Notes under the pieces: model-generated | Seen by the model: only the letters and a program-made list of their open reading frames with translations | Database searches by the model: none | Told to the model about the DNA's origin: nothing | Position numbers and translations under genes: made by a program | In this document: positions 16,707 to 26,081 of the stretch, one piece after another | Layout of the letters: every line of letters begins with the position of its first letter | How positions within the stretch are numbered: the stretch's first letter is position 1 | Assembly: GCA_963709395.1 (NCBI GenBank) | Contig: CAVPWP010000006.1 | Coordinates: 1-64,000 of the forward strand | Length of the DNA: 64,000 nt | Origin: CAVPWP01 sp963709395 | Lineage (GTDB): Bacteria; Pseudomonadota; Alphaproteobacteria; Rhodobacterales; Rhodobacteraceae | Reading direction: 5' to 3'

Positions 16707-17443
16707 ATGCACCGCCCCCCGTCCACTTCCATGGCAACGCCTGTCACCATGCTGGCCTCGTCGGAACAGAGATAAAGCGCGGCATTCCCGATATCTTCAG
16801 GAGTCGAGAATCGGCCAAGCGGGATCGTGGCCAGAAACTTCGCCCGGATCTCCGGCGTGTCCTCGCCCATGAAGCTTTTCAGAAGCGGGGTTTCGCCCGC
16901 CACCGGGTTCAGCGCGTTCACCCGAACGCCGAAGGGCGCCAGTTCGACCGCCATCGCCCGGGTCGCGGTGATCATCCAGCCCTTCGAGGCGTTGTACCAG
17001 TTGAGGCGCGGGCGCGGCGACACCCCGGCCGTGGACGCGATGTTGAGGATCGCCCCCCGCCGCGCCGCCTTCATCATCGGCACGATGTCCCGCGCGGTCA
17101 GATAGACCGACTTGGCGTTGACCGCAAAGACACGGTCGAACTCCTCTTCGGTCACCTCCTCCATCGGCTTGGGCAGATGCGTGATCCCGGCGTTGTTCAC
17201 CAGGATGTCGATCCGGCCCCAGGCCTCCCGCGCCGCCGCCGCCATCGCCGAGACGGAACCGGCGTCCGACACGTCGACGCCTTGCGCGATCCCGCCGATC
17301 TCGGCCGCCAGCGCCTGCGCTGCCGCTGCATTGATGTCCGCCACCATGACGGTGGCCCCTTCGGCGGCAAAGCGCCGCGCGATCCCCGCACCAAAACCGG
17401 ATGCAGACCCGGTTACGATCGCCGTTTTTTCCGCTAGTCTCAT
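16703..17443 (-). CDS. Short-chain dehydrogenase/reductase (SDR)
   Basis: 246 residues of a classical SDR that uses NAD(P). The Rossmann motif TGSASGFGAGIARRF (about 12-26), NNAG (near 83), the catalytic Ser in ASTAG and YNASKG (Tyr/Lys pair), and the C-terminal VTGVAMEVDGG are present. An Asp after the second strand (VADIN) favours NAD. The substrate is unknown; by pattern it resembles 3-oxoacyl or glucose-1-dehydrogenase-type SDRs. The Met at 17443 is chosen over 17461 as the normal SDR start. First gene of the small operon. Confidence 0.9.
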   Translation of the reverse strand: MRLAEKTAIVTGSASGFGAGIARRFAAEGATVMVADINAAAAQALAAEIGGIAQGVDVSDAGSVSAMAAAAREAWGRIDILVNNAGITHLPKPMEEVTEEEFDRVFAVNAKSVYLTARDIVPMMKAARRGAILNIASTAGVSPRPRLNWYNASKGWMITATRAMAVELAPFGVRVNALNPVAGETPLLKSFMGEDTPEIRAKFLATIPLGRFSTPEDIGNAALYLCSDEASMVTGVAMEVDGGRCI

Positions 17444-17501
17444 GGACGCAAGTTCTGGCACGAATGCCCGAACCCGAAAAGCGCCAAAGGACAGCCCCCA
17501 A

Positions 17502-18140
17502 ATGCGTTATGTCAAATGGACCCTGATCACCCTGATCGTCGGGACCTTCGCCGCCTTCCTGCACTACACCCTACCCCGGCAGGATATCGTGCGAGTGACC
17601 GGGACGGAGATTCAGCGCATCAACGTGGGCTGGAACGGCATCTTCTACGCCAACCGGATGCGCGACGCACAAGGCAACCTGATTGGAACGGACGTGCGGC
17701 TGATCAACACCGTGGGTGCGAATGGCCGCACCCGCGTCTTCCGAAACGAAGACACGGGCTTCTGGCCGCCCTACTTCAAGTTCGACAGCGCCGATTTGCA
17801 GACCGAAGCGCAGGATTTCGTATCCTCGGCCGAAGACCCGCGCTGGGTCATCGTGCGCTACTATGGCTGGCGCAACCGCTTCTTGACGATCTACCAGAAC
17901 GCGGTCTCGATGCGCCCCGTAGACAATCCCGAGGTGACCTTGATCCCCTGGTTCAACATCGTGTTCCTGACCCTTCTGGCCGGGTTCTTCTTCTGGGTCT
18001 GGCGCAAGTGGGTGAGCTTCCGGGAACGGCGGATCGAACCGGTTCTGGACGACGCCGCCGAAACCTGGGACCGGATCGACGAGCGCGCGGACGAGGCCCG
18101 CGGGCGCATCGGCCGCTGGTGGCGCGGCGACAAGTCGTGA
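17502..18140 (+). CDS. DUF1523 membrane protein
   Basis: 212 residues with an N-terminal membrane helix (about 5-22) and a second one near 150-168 (WFNIVFLTLLAGFFFWVWR), leaving a periplasmic domain between. The pattern DIVRVTGTEIQRINVG and the highly charged tail fit DUF1523, a family common in Rhodobacterales with no known role. It is divergent from the SDR gene and converges with the dehydrogenase gene at 18144. Confidence 0.85.
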   Translation: MRYVKWTLITLIVGTFAAFLHYTLPRQDIVRVTGTEIQRINVGWNGIFYANRMRDAQGNLIGTDVRLINTVGANGRTRVFRNEDTGFWPPYFKFDSADLQTEAQDFVSSAEDPRWVIVRYYGWRNRFLTIYQNAVSMRPVDNPEVTLIPWFNIVFLTLLAGFFFWVWRKWVSFRERRIEPVLDDAAETWDRIDERADEARGRIGRWWRGDKS

Positions 18141-18143
18141 CGC

Positions 18144-20500
18144 CTATTCGCCGTAGGGGATCCAGATCGTCTTGACCTCGGTCGCTGCGGCCAGGAACGC
18201 GCGCCCTTCGCCGTCGGGGCCCGTCCAGTCGCGCGCGCGGCCGTTGTTGACCCAGGTCCGCTTGAGGTTGCCCGCCGCCTCGCGCTCGATCACCGCCGAG
18301 AGGTCCGACGACGAAAAGCTCCACACGGCGTCCAGCGCCATGTGCCCGGCCATCTGCGGTGCAAGCTCGGCATGGCTGCCGGTCAGGATGTTGACCACGC
18401 CCCCCGGCACGTCCGAGGTGTCGAGCACCTGGTAGAAATCGGTCGCGGCCAGCGGAAAGGGCTCAGAGGCCACCGCGACGACGCGGTTTCCCATCGCCAT
18501 CGCAGGCGCGATGACCGAGATCAGGCCCAGCAGCGGCGCCTCGTCCGGGCAGAACGCCCCGATCAGGCCGACGGGTTCGTTCATCGCCAGCGCCACGCCC
18601 CGCAGCGGCACACCCTTGGCCGCACCGTCGTACTTGTCGGCCCAGGCGGCATAGGTGAAAAGCCGCTGGATCGATGCCTCGACCTCGGCCTTCGCCGCAT
18701 GGGCGCTGGCATGGGTCAGGTCGCGGATGCGGGCGGCGAACTCGTCGGACCGGGCCGACAGGTTCTCGCCCAGGTAATAGAGGATCTGCGCGCGCGCATG
18801 TCCCGTGGTCTTTGCCCAGCCCGACGCCCCTGCCGCCGCCTCGACCGCGTTGCGAAGGTCCTTGCGGTTGGCAAGGCCCGCATGACCCAGCAGCGTGCCG
18901 GACTTCGACCAGACCGCCCTGGAATACCCGCCATCGGGCCGCGCCTGCTTGCCGCCGACATAGAGCTTCGCCGTCCGGTCCAGCGAATCGACATTCGCAT
19001 CCTTGGGCGCGGGCACTGCCCGAACCGGGGACAGCGTCTTCGCCTTCCCGCGCGGCCGGGTATAGGCCAGAAGCCCCTCCCACCCGCCTTCGCGGCCGAA
19101 CCCGCTTTCGCGCACGCCGCCAAATCCGGCCGCGGCGTCAAAAAGGTTCGTGGCGTTCACCCAGACGACCCCGGCCACCAGCTTGGGCGCCACGTCGAGC
19201 GCAAGGTTCACGTTCTCGGTCCAGACCGTCGCAGCCAGGCCGTAGCGCGTGTTGTTGGCCAGTTCGACCGCCTCCGCCGGCGTGCGGAAGGTGGTCGAGA
19301 CCAGCACCGGGCCGAAGATCTCTTCCTGCATCAGCCGGTCCGCCGGCGCGAGGCCGGTGATCAGGGTCGGCGGATAAAAGCAGCCCTGCTCGGGCATCGG
19401 GATCGCCGCGTGGAACACCTCACCGCCCGACCCGGCCACCATGTCTGTGATCGTCTGCAACTGCACCGGGTCCACCACCGCGCCGACGTCGATGCACTTG
19501 TCCAGCGGGTCGCCCAGCCGCAGCCCGTTCATCCGGGCGCGCAGCCGGTCGTGGAAGGCCTCGGCGATCCCTTCCTGCACCAGAAGGCGCGAGCCCGCGC
19601 AGCAGACCTGGCCCTGGTTGAACCAGATCGCGTCCACCAGCCCCTCGATCGCGCTGTCGAGGTCGGCGTCCTCGAAGACGATGTAGGGCGACTTCCCGCC
19701 CAGCTCGAGTGTCAGCGCCTTGCCCGACCCCGCCGTGGCTTCGCGGATGCGGCGGCCCACGGCGGTCGATCCGGTGAAGGCGATCTTGTCGATGCCCGTG
19801 ATGCCCCACGATCATCTCGCCCACCGCGCCGTCGCCGGTGACGATGTTGATCACCCCCTTCGGCACCCCCGCCTCGCGGCAGAGATCGGCGAAAAGAAGC
19901 GCCGTCAGCGAGGTGTATTCGGCCGGCTTCAGCACCACCGTGTTGCCCATCGCGATCGCCGGGGCGATCTTCCAGGCCAGCATCAGAAGCGGGAAGTTCC
20001 ACGGGATGATCTGGCCGCAGACGCCCAGCGCCTCGCGGTCGGGCAACTCGCTGTCCTGCAACTGCGCCATGCCCGCGTGATAGTAGAAGTGCCGCGCGAC
20101 CAGCGGGATGTCGATGTCGCGGCTTTCCCGGATCGGCTTGCCGTTGTCGAGCGTCTCGAGCACCGCGAAAAGCCGCGACTGCTTCTGGATCAGCCGCGCG
20201 AGGGCATAGAGCACCCGCGCCCGTCTCGTGCCCCGGCCGCGCTGCCCAGCCCTTCTGCGCCTTGCGCGCGGCGGCGACGGCGGCGTCCACGTCCTTCCCG
20301 GTGGCCTGGCTGACATGCGCCAGCACCTCGCCCGTCGCCGGGTTCGCGGCTGTCGAAGGTCTGTCGCCGGGCTTCGTCCAGCCGCCGCCGATGAACTGGC
20401 CGAAGCGCCGGTCGTGGCTGTCGAGCCAGGCCATCGCCTCGGCGGCGCTTTCGGGGGCCGGGCCGTAGTCCATCGTCTCGAAGATCTGCGGGATCGTCAT
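18144..20500 (-). CDS. Two-domain aldehyde dehydrogenase, ALDH16-like (2 apparent frameshifts)
   Basis: About 784 residues once two shifts are bridged: an extra base near 20222..20228 and an extra G in the run at 19795..19797. The first half is a full ALDH with PWNFPLLM (167-174), FTGSTAVG (241-248), E265 in LELGG and the catalytic Cys pair in GQVCCAG (C299/C300). The second half (from about residue 500) is a degenerate ALDH domain without a catalytic Cys. This is the architecture of the ALDH16 family, described from a Rhodobacterales bacterium. The gene starts 5 nt after deoC, so it probably oxidises an aldehyde released in deoxyribose breakdown. Confidence 0.85.
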
Positions 20501-20505
20501 CGCCC

Positions 20506-21507
20506 CTACCCCATCGCATGCCGCCAGCCGGCCGAGTAGCGGCCGGTGACGTGATGTTCCAGTTGCCGCTCGATATCGCCCAGAAGGCTCGACGCACCGA
20601 AGCGGAAGAGGTCGGGCTGCAGCCATCGGTCGCCCAGTTCGTCCTTGATCAGGCTGAGGTAGACAAGCGCATCCTTGGCCTTGGAGATCCCTCCCGCGGG
20701 CTTGTAGCCAACGCGGTAGCCTGTCCGCGTCTGATAGGCGCGGATCGCGCGGATCATCACGAGGCTGACGGGCAGCGTGGCGTTCACGCTTTCCTTGCCG
20801 GTCGAGGTCTTGATGAAATCCGCCCCCGCCATCATGCAGACAAGGCTGGCGCGGGCCACGTTGCGCAGCGTGCCAAGCTCGCCCGTGGCCAGGATCGCCT
20901 TGACATGCGCCTCTCCGCAGGCCGCGCGAAAGGCGCGCATCTCGTCGTAAAGCGCCTGCCAGTCGCCTTGCAGAACATGCCGGCGCGAAATCACGATATC
21001 GATCTCCCGCGCGCCCGCCTTCACGCTTTCGCCGATCTCGGCCACCCGCAGGTGGAACGGCGACAGCCCGGCCGGAAAGCCGGTCGAGACCGCCGCCACC
21101 GGAATGCCCGTGCCGCGCAGCGCATCGACCGCCGTCGGCACCATGTCGTGATAGACGCAGACCGCCCCCGTCGTGATCGGCCCCATCCCCAGCGCATCCA
21201 GAAGGTCCTGCCGCACCGGATGCGCCGCCTTGGCGCACAGCCGCCGCACGCGGCCCTCGGTATCGTCGCCCGCCAGCGTCGTCAGGTCGATCAGCGTGAT
21301 CGCCTTGAGAAGCCAGGCCGCCTGGTAGTCCTTCTTCACCGTCCGCCGCCCCGGCAGGGTCGCCGCGCGGCGTTCGATGGCCGAGGTGTTGGCCTGCACC
21401 GCCCGCACCCAGTCCATGTCCAGTTCCATCCCCGGATTGCGGGCAAGGCCCACCTGCGGCAACTGGGTGGCAAGGGCGGTTTCAGTGGATGGGGAAACGG
21501 CGGTCAC
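20506..21507 (-). CDS. deoC: Deoxyribose-phosphate aldolase
   Basis: 333 residues. DeoC splits 2-deoxyribose 5-phosphate into acetaldehyde and glyceraldehyde 3-phosphate. The Schiff-base Lys is K233 in DFIKTSTGK; the helper Asp is in REIDIVI (D170) and the second Lys in GYKPAGGIS. The N-terminus is longer than in the 250-residue form, as in the eukaryote-like class. The start is GTG at 21507. It heads an operon with the ALDH16-like gene 5 nt downstream. A palindrome lies 65-80 nt upstream. Confidence 0.95.
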   Translation of the reverse strand: MTAVSPSTETALATQLPQVGLARNPGMELDMDWVRAVQANTSAIERRAATLPGRRTVKKDYQAAWLLKAITLIDLTTLAGDDTEGRVRRLCAKAAHPVRQDLLDALGMGPITTGAVCVYHDMVPTAVDALRGTGIPVAAVSTGFPAGLSPFHLRVAEIGESVKAGAREIDIVISRRHVLQGDWQALYDEMRAFRAACGEAHVKAILATGELGTLRNVARASLVCMMAGADFIKTSTGKESVNATLPVSLVMIRAIRAYQTRTGYRVGYKPAGGISKAKDALVYLSLIKDELGDRWLQPDLFRFGASSLLGDIERQLEHHVTGRYSAGWRHAMG

Positions 21508-21571
21508 GGGCGGCTGTCCTGGCAGGCTGGATCAACGCAAAGCGTCGCATGCGCGCCCCCGCAACGCAAGC

Positions 21572-21587
21572 TTGACCATCTGGTCAA
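21572..21587. promoter_or_regulatory. Operator-like palindrome between deoC and rpe
   Basis: TTGACC-ATCT-GGTCAA is a perfect 6+6 inverted repeat in the gap between the divergent deoC operon and rpe. Position and symmetry suit a repressor site. It is two bases longer than an FNR site (spacer between TTGAC and GTCAA is 6, not 4), so a GntR- or LacI-type regulator of the deoxyribose genes is more likely. The regulator is not adjacent. Confidence 0.4.
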
Positions 21588-21660
21588 ATTCTACCGGCGC
21601 GCGGGGGGCGTGACACCCGGCCCCCACCACGCTAGGACGCGGCAAAAGGGAGTGTCGCCC

Positions 21661-22344
21661 ATGTCCTTCGACCGTTCGATCAAGATCGCCCCGTCGATCC
21701 TGTCCGCCGATTTCGCCAATCTCGGCGCCGAGATCCGCGCGGTCGAGGCCGAGGGCGCCGACTGGATCCATGTCGACCCGATGGACGGGCATTTCGTGCC
21801 GAACCTGACCATCGGGCCGAATGTCGTGGCCGCCATCCGCCCGCATGTGACGACCTTCATGGACGTCCACCTGATGATCGCCCCCGCCGATCCCTATATC
21901 GAGGCCTTCGCCAAGGCCGGGTCGGACATGATCACGGTCCACGCCGAGGCAGGCCCGCACCTTCACCGGACGCTCCAGACGATCCGGGGGCAGGGCAAGA
22001 AGGCGGGGGTCGCGCTCAACATGACGACACCGCTCAGCCATATCGAGCATATCCTCGACGACATCGACCTGATCCTCGTCATGACGATCAACCCCGGCTT
22101 CGGCGGGCAGAAATTCACGCCCTCGATGCTGCCCAAGATCGAAGCGGCGCGCGCGCTGGTGGGCGAGAGACCCATCCATATCGAAGTCGACGGCGGCATC
22201 GACCCGACGACCGCGCCGCTCGTGGCCAAGGCCGGCGCGAATGTCCTTGTCGCGGGATCGGCCGTCTTTCGCGGCGGATCGGTAGAGGCGCCGGGCGTCT
22301 ACGGCGACAACATCCGCGCCATCCGAGCGGCAGCGCAGGGCTGA
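21661..22344 (+). CDS. rpe: Ribulose-phosphate 3-epimerase
   Basis: 227 residues, normal for Rpe, which interconverts ribulose 5-phosphate and xylulose 5-phosphate in the pentose phosphate and Calvin pathways. Metal ligands and motifs are in place: PSILSADF (11-18), H37 and D39 in IHVDPMDGHFVPN, H70 in MDVHLMI, MTINPGFGGQKF and EVDGGID. Position 40, usually Val in this motif, is Pro. It is a single gene, divergent from deoC. Confidence 0.97.
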   Translation: MSFDRSIKIAPSILSADFANLGAEIRAVEAEGADWIHVDPMDGHFVPNLTIGPNVVAAIRPHVTTFMDVHLMIAPADPYIEAFAKAGSDMITVHAEAGPHLHRTLQTIRGQGKKAGVALNMTTPLSHIEHILDDIDLILVMTINPGFGGQKFTPSMLPKIEAARALVGERPIHIEVDGGIDPTTAPLVAKAGANVLVAGSAVFRGGSVEAPGVYGDNIRAIRAAAQG

Positions 22345-22375
22345 CAGCCCGCAGTTTCACAAATCCGAAACGAAA

Positions 22376-22393
22376 CTGTTACGCAGGCGTCAC
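22376..22393 (+). promoter_or_regulatory. Pho-box-like direct repeat
   Basis: CTGTTAC-GCAG-GCGTCAC has two 7-bp units at an 11-bp period, resembling the PhoB box (CTGTCAT/C-N4-CTGTCAT/C) with about two mismatches per unit. It is about 50-67 nt before the start of the phytase-like gene, where a phosphate-starvation activator would act. The match is imperfect, so this is suggestive only. Confidence 0.35.
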
Positions 22394-22404
22394 GGCCCGC
22401 AGGC

Positions 22405-22435
22405 ACTCCCCAAGTCGTGAAACACTCTGGGGAGT
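22405..22435 (+). promoter_or_regulatory. Hairpin enclosing the ribosome binding site
   Basis: ACTCCCCA (22405..22412) and TGGGGAGT (22428..22435) form a perfect 8-bp stem with a 15-nt loop. The right arm contains the GGGGAG Shine-Dalgarno sequence of the gene starting at 22443, so folding would hide it. This may tune translation of the phytase-like gene. No terminator T-run follows. Confidence 0.4.
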
Positions 22436-22442
22436 CCACCAA

Positions 22443-24609
22443 ATGACACGACTGCTGGGGCTGACCTCCGTACTTGCGCTTTGCGCGGGCGGGGCCATGG
22501 CCGAGATGAATTTCAACCGGATCGCAAGCTTCGCAACACCGGCCAACATGGCCGAGGGCGAGGATCTCATGCGCGAAAGCTCGGCCGAGATCATCAGCGC
22601 CACCGACGACGGCATGACGCTGGTCTACTCCGACAGCCCGCTGGGCGTGATCGGGATGATCGACATTTCCGATCCGGCGAACCCGCAGCCCATGGGCAAC
22701 ATCGCCCTCGACGGCGAACCGACCGCCGTTTCGGCCCTTGGCAACACCGTCTTCGTCGGGATCAACACCAGCGAGAGCTTCACCAATCCGTCTGGGCACC
22801 TCCTGCACATCGACCTCGCAACCGGCGAAGCGGTGGCCGATTGCGACCTCGGCGGCCAGCCCGACTCGACCGCCGTAGCGCCCGACGGGTCGTTCGTGAC
22901 CGTCGCGGTCGAGAACGAGCGTGACGAGGATGCCGGCGACGGCCGCGTCGGACAGATGCCCCCGGGCCATGTCGCCATCGTGCCGATCGTGGATGGTGCG
23001 ATGAACTGCGACGGCCTGATCAAGGTCGACCTGACCGGCCTTGCCGACATCGCCCCCGAAGACCCCGAGCCCGAATTCGTCGACGTCTCGCCCGCCGGCG
23101 AGATCGCGGTGACACTGCAGGAAAACAACCACATCGTGGTGCTGAACGCCGCGGGCGAGGTGCTGTCACATTTCAACGCGGGCGCCGTGACGCTTGAGGG
23201 CGTCGACACAATGGAAGACGGCCGCATCGCCTTCACCGAAACGCTCGAGAACGTGCGTGCGCGAACCCGACGCGCTCCAGTGGATCGACGCCGACCATTT
23301 CGTCGTCGCCAACGAAGGCGACATGGACGGCGGCAGCCGCGGCTTCACGGTGTTCCGCAAGGACGGCACGGTCGTCTACGACTCGGGCATGTCCTTCGAA
23401 TACGCCGTTGCCGAGATCGGGCACTATCCCGAAGGCCGGTCGGACGCCAAGGGTGTCGAGCCCGAGGGCATGGAGGTCGCCACCTTCGACGGCGTACCGA
23501 TGATGTTCCTCCTTTCCGAACGCGGCTCGGTCGTGGGTGTCTACGACATGTCCGATCCCGCGAACCCGGTGCTGGCGCAGATCCTGCCGTCGTCGATCGC
23601 GCCGGAGGGCGCAGTGGCCCTTCCCGAACGCAACCTTCTTGCCGTTGCCAACGAAGCCGACCTCGGCGAAGACGGTCTGGCCCGCGCCCATGTGACTGTC
23701 TACGAACGTCAGGACGCCCCGGCCACCTACCCGCAGCTGACCTCGGCCGGGCTGCTGGAAGACGGCCGTCCGGTCGGCTGGGTGGCCAATTCCGGCATGG
23801 TCGCCGACGGGGAGTTCGTGTGGTTCGTCAACGACAGCTTCCTCGGGCTGCAGCCGTCGATCTTCAAGGTCGATCCCTCGCAGACCCCGGCGCGCATCGT
23901 CGACGTGATCCGCGTCACGCGCGACGGGATGCCGGCGCAGAAGCTCGACCTCGAGGGGGTCGCGCTTGACGGAGAAGGCGGCTTCTGGCTTGCCTCGGAA
24001 GGACGGACCGACCGGCTGATCCCGCACGCGATCTACCACGTCGAGGCCGATGGCGCGATCGCGCAGGAGATTCCCTTCCCGCCCGAGCTTCTTGCCGTTG
24101 AAACCCGCTTCGGCTCGGAAGGCATCACCCGTGTCGGCGACACGCTCTGGATCGCGATCCAGCGCGAATGGGGGGACGACCCGGCCAACCACGTCAAGCT
24201 CGTGGCCTACAACACCGCCACCGAAGAATGGGGTGCGGTCCACTATCCAAAGGCCGAGGCCGCAACCGGTTGGGTCGGCCTGTCCGAGATCGTGGCGCAT
24301 GGAGACTGGGTCTATGTGGTCGAGCGGGACAACCAGATCGGCGACAACGCCGTGACCAAGAAGATCTACCGCATCCCCGCCGCCGAAATGGTGCCGGCGC
24401 CGCTGGGCGGCACGCTGCCCGTGGTGTCGAAGGAGGAGGTTCGCGACCTGATCCCCGACCTCGCCTCCCCGAACGGCTACGTCCTCGACAAGGTCGAGGG
24501 CCTGGCGATCATGGAGGACGGCACGATGTGGGTGTCGACCGACAACGACGGGGTCGATGACCATTCGGGCGAGACCCTGTTCTTCCCGGTCCAGCTCGAC
24601 AACATGTGA
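22443..24609 (+). CDS. Exported phytase-like esterase (apparent frameshift)
   Basis: About 721 residues once one extra base near 23253..23262 is removed. A signal peptide (LLGLTSVLALCAGGAMA) directs it to the periplasm. The N-terminal half is a beta-propeller with repeated strand pairs (GMIDISDPANPQP, VGVYDMSDPANPV); the C-terminal half matches the esterase-like activity of phytase domain (PF13449; LEGVALDGEGGFWLASEG, LDKVEGLAIMEDGTMWVSTDNDG). Phosphate-ester hydrolysis is plausible. A Pho-box-like site and an SD-hiding hairpin precede it. Both frames on either side of the shift keep family similarity. Confidence 0.82.
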
Positions 24610-24634
24610 TCCGGGGTCAAACCCCCGAAAAAGC

Positions 24635-24662
24635 GAACGCGCGGGGCAAACCCCGCGCGTTC
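24635..24662. terminator. Bidirectional terminator between the phytase-like gene and hsp20
   Basis: GAACGCGCGGGG and CCCCGCGCGTTC make a perfect 12-bp stem around a CAAA loop, with TTCATTT on the right and AAAAAGC-type A-rich sequence on the left. It sits in the gap between two convergent genes (ends at 24609 and 24687), so it can stop transcription from both sides. Confidence 0.85.
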
Positions 24663-24686
24663 TTCATTTGAGCAGTGTCGCGCCGA

Positions 24687-25151
24687 TCACTCGGCGGCGT
24701 GTTCGACCACCTTCGCCTCGACCGTGTCGCCATTTGCGATCTCGATCCGGCGGGGTTTCAGCGCTTCGGGCACTTCGCGCACAAGGTCGATGTTCAGCAT
24801 GCCGTCACGATGGCTGGCCCCGGTCACGCGCACGTGGTCGGCCAGGTGGAACCGGCGCTCGAAGGCGCGCGTGGCGATGCCGCGGTGCAGGAACTTGCGG
24901 TCGGTGTCGTCTTCCGCCTTGCGGGCGGACACGATCAGCGCGTTCTCGCGCACCTCGACCGACAGGTCGGCCTCGGCAAAACCGGCAACGGCGATCGAAA
25001 TGCGCCAGCCGTCGTCGGCGGTCTTTTCGATATTGTAGGGCGGATAGGTATTGGTGCTGGCGGTTTCCGTCAGGACACGGTCCATCAGGTCCGCGATCTG
25101 GTCGAAACCGACCGTGGCACGGTAAAGCGGTGCAAGATCAAACGTTCGCAT
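24687..25151 (-). CDS. Small heat-shock protein Hsp20 (IbpA-like)
   Basis: 154 residues of an alpha-crystallin-type chaperone that holds unfolding proteins. The IbpA-type beginning (MRTFDLAPLYRATVGFDQIADL), NTYPPYNIEK, the crystallin core GWRISIAVAGFAEADLSVEVRENALIV and the segment FLHRGIATRAFERRFHLADHVRVTGA are all typical. A C-terminal IxI-like contact is weak. It ends at the shared terminator. Heat-shock promoter boxes upstream were not convincing. Confidence 0.93.
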   Translation of the reverse strand: MRTFDLAPLYRATVGFDQIADLMDRVLTETASTNTYPPYNIEKTADDGWRISIAVAGFAEADLSVEVRENALIVSARKAEDDTDRKFLHRGIATRAFERRFHLADHVRVTGASHRDGMLNIDLVREVPEALKPRRIEIANGDTVEAKVVEHAAE

Positions 25152-25266
25152 GGGTCATCCTCCATCGAGCGATAACAGATATGCCCTCCTCATCGGACGG
25201 GCGGTTCATAGTCGCGGACCCCGTTGGGCATCCGCATCATTCAGGTAGGCAGGCGATTTCGGCTGT

Positions 25267-26007
25267 TCAAGGGCTGTCGGTAACCTCGACCGGCGCGGTT
25301 TGCCCGGCAGGGGGTGCGGGCGGCGCTTCGGGCAGCAGCTCGAACACCGGACCGATGCGCGGCAGGACAGGCGGCGCAAATCCGATCGGCTGCTTGTCAA
25401 AGCGGCTCTGGCTCGACATCACCGCAGCGATCTCCAAGCCGTCCGGGCCGGTGCGGATCACCGGCGCACCCGATTCCCCGCCCTTCACCTCGCACCCCAG
25501 CGCGGCCAGGTCGGGCGGACCCGGAAAGACCTCGCAGCGGCGTTCGCGCGCCCTCTCGCCCAACCCGCCGCGATAGCTCGCCAGCAGCAGAAGCTCACCC
25601 GGCTGCGGCGCGGGACCAAGGCGCAGCGGCTCGATCCCCGGCACGTCGACCGGACGCGCCAGCCGGACCACCGCCAGATCGAACCGGATGCGCGTGGTCG
25701 CGGGCTTCAGGTTCAGGCTGTAGAGCGGATGAAAGGCGATGCCAGCCACCGGCGTCTCGACCCGGGGCACGCCCGGATAGGCACCGGTGCGGAACACGAG
25801 GTTGCGCCCGTCCTGCCGGTTCCCGTCGACGCAATGGGCCGCCGTCAGCACGATGTCGGGCTCGATCAGCGCGGCCGAACAGCCGCCCACTTCGCGCGAG
25901 CCCAGCACGCCCACGGCCGCCATCGGATAGGTCACGTCGGCCCGCCCTGCCACGGGCAGCAGGACAATCAGACAGGCCAGAAGTCGCAGGACCACTCGGC
26001 GCCCCAT
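25267..26007 (-). CDS. Exported trypsin-like serine protease
   Basis: 246 residues: signal peptide (LRLLACLIVLLPVAGRA), then a chymotrypsin-fold domain with all three catalytic residues, H58 in LTAAHC, D110 in FDLAVVRL and S179 in GGESGAPV. The C-terminal tail is Pro/Ala-rich. It should act in the periplasm or outside. It is the last of three tandem protease genes on this strand but is the most divergent of them, with a 74-nt gap to the next. Confidence 0.88.
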   Translation of the reverse strand: MGRRVVLRLLACLIVLLPVAGRADVTYPMAAVGVLGSREVGGCSAALIEPDIVLTAAHCVDGNRQDGRNLVFRTGAYPGVPRVETPVAGIAFHPLYSLNLKPATTRIRFDLAVVRLARPVDVPGIEPLRLGPAPQPGELLLLASYRGGLGERARERRCEVFPGPPDLAALGCEVKGGESGAPVIRTGPDGLEIAAVMSSQSRFDKQPIGFAPPVLPRIGPVFELLPEAPPAPPAGQTAPVEVTDSP

Positions 26008-26081
26008 TTCAGGTTCCCCTCGCTACCCGGCGACAATAGCGGTTTGCGGCGCGCTTGTCCGCCCTGACGTGGGCCGCCCCC

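Noticed and set aside
21572..21587. FNR site between deoC and rpe
   Set aside because: The half-sites TTGAC and GTCAA are six bases apart, not four, so the geometry is wrong for FNR.
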